Below are positions 6,642 through 7,852 of a DNA stretch of 7,852 nt, in pieces. Positions within the stretch are counted from its first letter, which is position 1, and each line of letters starts with the position of its first letter. The notes below the pieces were generated by a model. It saw only the letters and a program-made list of their open reading frames with translations, made no database searches and was not told where the DNA came from. The DNA comes from Bacilli bacterium (GTDB taxonomy: Bacteria; Bacillota_I; Bacilli_A; RF39; UBA660), in the NCBI GenBank assembly GCA_016283075.1, contig JAEEMF010000027.1:1-7852 (forward strand), read 5' to 3'. The position numbers and the translations under genes are program-made.

Positions 6642-7187
6642 CTAATCCGTAGTTTTGTAATACTGCATTATTATATATACATTATTTGTTCTGGCCTGCC
6701 AGTTAATAGTATTTGGAATACCGCTAATGTGAATATATGTCGAATCAACTTGAATAGATTCAGAACCAATACTGTATCCGGTACCGCCACTATAATAATA
6801 TCGTGTTCCAGTAAACCATCTTTTATCTGAAGTGTCATACCAAGTTATATCAAATTTAATGAGTCCACCAAAATTAGTTATATCATGCCTAATAGATACA
6901 CCAGTTGTTGCAGTCGGTAATAGTCCAGGAATAACTTTTTCATATACCCTCTTACCATCTATCCATGTTCCTATTTCTCTTTCAGTTAAAGAATAATTAG
7001 CATATATTTGATTATGTTTTAAATAATCAAGTGCATCTCTAACATTATCTACATTCCAAGATTGATCAAGTGAATCAAATCCTACTTCACTTGCTAAATA
7101 AGAGTATGCAAAAGCAACACTTATAATACTACAAATAAGTGCTCCAATTATAAATAACAGTAATCTTGTTATGAGATTATTTTTCAC
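6642..7187 (-). CDS. Signal-anchored exported protein, phage-tail-like domain (paralogue 2)
   Basis: A 181-residue protein with a basic start, a hydrophobic segment (8-28) and a possible signal peptidase site after A-F-A (25-27), so it is exported or anchored. A helical-looking segment, SWNVDNVRDALDYLKHN (43-59), resembles short motifs I have seen in exported and phage-associated proteins of gut Firmicutes. The external domain begins YSLTEREIGTWIDGKRVYEK (65-84) and continues through DITWYDTSDKRW (113-124) to NTINWQARTNNVYIIMQYYKTT (159-180). The WIDGK.VY.K opening and Y-K-T-T ending recall domains in phage tail or fibre proteins; this is from memory of the motifs, not a search. The start is GTG at 7187, supported by AAGGGG 7 bases upstream. 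It lies 15 bases after its paralogue. There are no catalytic motifs, so binding or adhesion is the best guess. Confidence 0.75.
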   Translation of the reverse strand: MKNNLITRLLLFIIGALICSIISVAFAYSYLASEVGFDSLDQSWNVDNVRDALDYLKHNQIYANYSLTEREIGTWIDGKRVYEKVIPGLLPTATTGVSIRHDITNFGGLIKFDITWYDTSDKRWFTGTRYYYSGGTGYSIGSESIQVDSTYIHISGIPNTINWQARTNNVYIIMQYYKTTD

Positions 7188-7194
7188 TTATATT

Positions 7195-7200
7195 CCCCTT
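7195..7200 (-). promoter_or_regulatory. Ribosome site supporting a GTG start
   Basis: The minus strand reads AAGGGG, followed by 7 bases and then GTG at 7187-7185. No in-frame ATG lies nearby before the signal segment, so the GTG is the real start. It is the only GTG start accepted in this window. Confidence 0.7.
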
Positions 7201-7202
7201 AT

Positions 7203-7745
7203 CTAGCTTGTTTTAACATATCTTATAATTACATATGCATTTGTTGAACGAGCAGCCCAGTTTATTACATCATTTGGATAATTTGCTACATATATATTTG
7301 TACCATCACAAGTAAAACCATCCGTTCCTAATGTATATGGACTTGTATATGAAATGGTAGCACTACTATAGTTACGTGGTGATGCATGCCACCTATTATC
7401 TTCAGTATCATACCACCTAACATCAAGAGATATTAGAGCTCCAAAATTAGATATTCCATGTGGTGAAATACTACTAGTTGTACTAGGAAGAGTTACTGGC
7501 ACTGTCTTTTCATATACAGTTCTCCCATCTATCCATTCTCCTACTGCCTTTTCACTAGTAGAATATGTTCCAAAAGCACCACTTTCTGTATATAAGGCAT
7601 GAGCAATACTAGAATAATATAGTTTCATTTTTAATTTATATCCTAGTTTACTATTTATAAATGAGTATGAAAAAATTGCGCTTATTAATATAAATATAAG
7701 TGCTATAAAAATATTTTTTACCAATTTATTTTTTAATATTTTCAT
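7203..7745 (-). CDS. Signal-anchored exported protein, phage-tail-like domain (paralogue 1)
   Basis: A 180-residue first gene of the two-gene operon. A Lys-rich start (MKILKNKLVK) and a hydrophobic segment (11-30) form a signal anchor or uncleaved signal peptide. The exported domain is clearly homologous by eye to paralogue 2: YSTSEKAVGEWIDGRTVYEK (61-80), GISNFGALISLDVRWYDTED (97-116), NRWHASPR (117-124) and DVINWAARSTNAYVIIRY (159-176). Roughly a third of aligned positions match, strongest at both ends of the domain. The linker differs: paralogue 2 has a W-N-V...ALDYL segment, while here only KLYYSSIAHALYTES (41-55) is left, perhaps a worn remnant. One cysteine, C146, lies in the exported domain. 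The promoter upstream is near consensus. The function is not known; a surface-displayed binding module is the likeliest idea. Confidence 0.75.
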   Translation of the reverse strand: MKILKNKLVKNIFIALIFILISAIFSYSFINSKLGYKLKMKLYYSSIAHALYTESGAFGTYSTSEKAVGEWIDGRTVYEKTVPVTLPSTTSSISPHGISNFGALISLDVRWYDTEDNRWHASPRNYSSATISYTSPYTLGTDGFTCDGTNIYVANYPNDVINWAARSTNAYVIIRYVKTS

Positions 7746-7774
7746 ATAAACCCATTTCCTACCTTATACATATA

Positions 7775-7803
7775 ATTATATATATATGTATATTTCAAGT
7801 CAA
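7775..7803 (-). promoter_or_regulatory. Promoter of the paralogous surface-protein operon
   Basis: On the minus strand TTGACT (7803-7798, five of six) is followed after 17 bp by a perfect TATAAT (7780-7775). The start should be near 7768, a leader of about 22 bases. Ribosome-site options are AAGGTAGG (7765-7758), rather far from the ATG, or GGG (7753-7751), 5 bases away, so initiation may be weak. The -10 lies in a palindrome with 8-bp arms (7767-7774 and 7783-7790). Confidence 0.8.
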
Positions 7804-7822
7804 TCACTATAAAAAGTATAAT

Positions 7823-7850
7823 TTGACAAATAAAATGGTTGTAGTAGAAT
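7823..7850 (+). promoter_or_regulatory. Divergent promoter reading out of the right edge
   Basis: A perfect TTGACA (7823-7828) is followed after 16 bp by TAGAAT (7845-7850) on the plus strand. It would start transcription just past the window end, so a plus-strand gene is expected to the right. Its -35 lies about 20 bp from the -35 of the leftward operon, so the two could affect each other. Confidence 0.55.
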
Positions 7851-7852
7851 AA

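Noticed and set aside
6642..7745. Remnant of a prophage
   Set aside because: Only the exported domain looks phage-like. There is no capsid, tail, lysis, integrase or attachment repeat in view, and the genes have intact signals and an ordinary operon layout.
1..7852. Alternative genetic code with UGA as tryptophan
   Set aside because: The AT richness prompted the check, but tryptophans are encoded by TGG and all genes read through with the standard code to family-typical lengths.
1..7852. CRISPR array, tRNA or insertion sequence
   Set aside because: No regularly spaced repeats, cloverleaf-like intergenic sequence, transposase or flanking inverted repeats were found. Gaps between genes are about 110 bases at most and are filled by promoters and terminators.

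Overview
The window comes from a very AT-rich, low-GC Gram-positive-type bacterium. The evidence is GGAGG-type ribosome sites, TTGACA/TATAAT and extended -10 promoters, and an LtaS-like enzyme for an anionic envelope polymer. Tryptophan is encoded by TGG and the stops used are TAA and TAG, so nothing suggests a Mycoplasma-type code. An uncultured gut Bacilli lineage is a reasonable guess, but that is inference.

Layout. The left edge holds 505 codons of tex on the minus strand, with the C-terminus beyond the window. A divergent control region follows (1516-1622). On the plus strand come a 69-residue two-span membrane protein and a 665-residue LtaS-type phosphoglycerol transferase. They are separated by a hairpin terminator that appears to carry the promoter of the second gene. 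The LtaS-like gene converges on a 492-residue membrane glycosyltransferase of the BcsA/IcaA type (minus strand). Both genes end inside one palindromic bidirectional terminator and share the C-terminal residues K-S-A-N. Next on the minus strand are a soluble-looking GT-A family 2 glycosyltransferase with its own promoter and terminator, and a two-gene operon of paralogous signal-anchored proteins whose exported domain resembles sequence seen in phage tail and fibre proteins. The right edge has back-to-back promoters, one facing an unseen plus-strand gene.

How it may work together. The LtaS-like transferase and the two glycosyltransferases make a plausible envelope glycopolymer or glycolipid cluster, for example lipoteichoic-acid-like chain synthesis, glycolipid anchor synthesis or chain decoration. 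The substrates cannot be read from sequence. The paralogous pair is the least explained part and may be displayed on the surface. tex is a housekeeping neighbour. No tRNA, rRNA, CRISPR array, insertion sequence or riboswitch was recognised, and no gene-free stretch exceeds about 110 bases.
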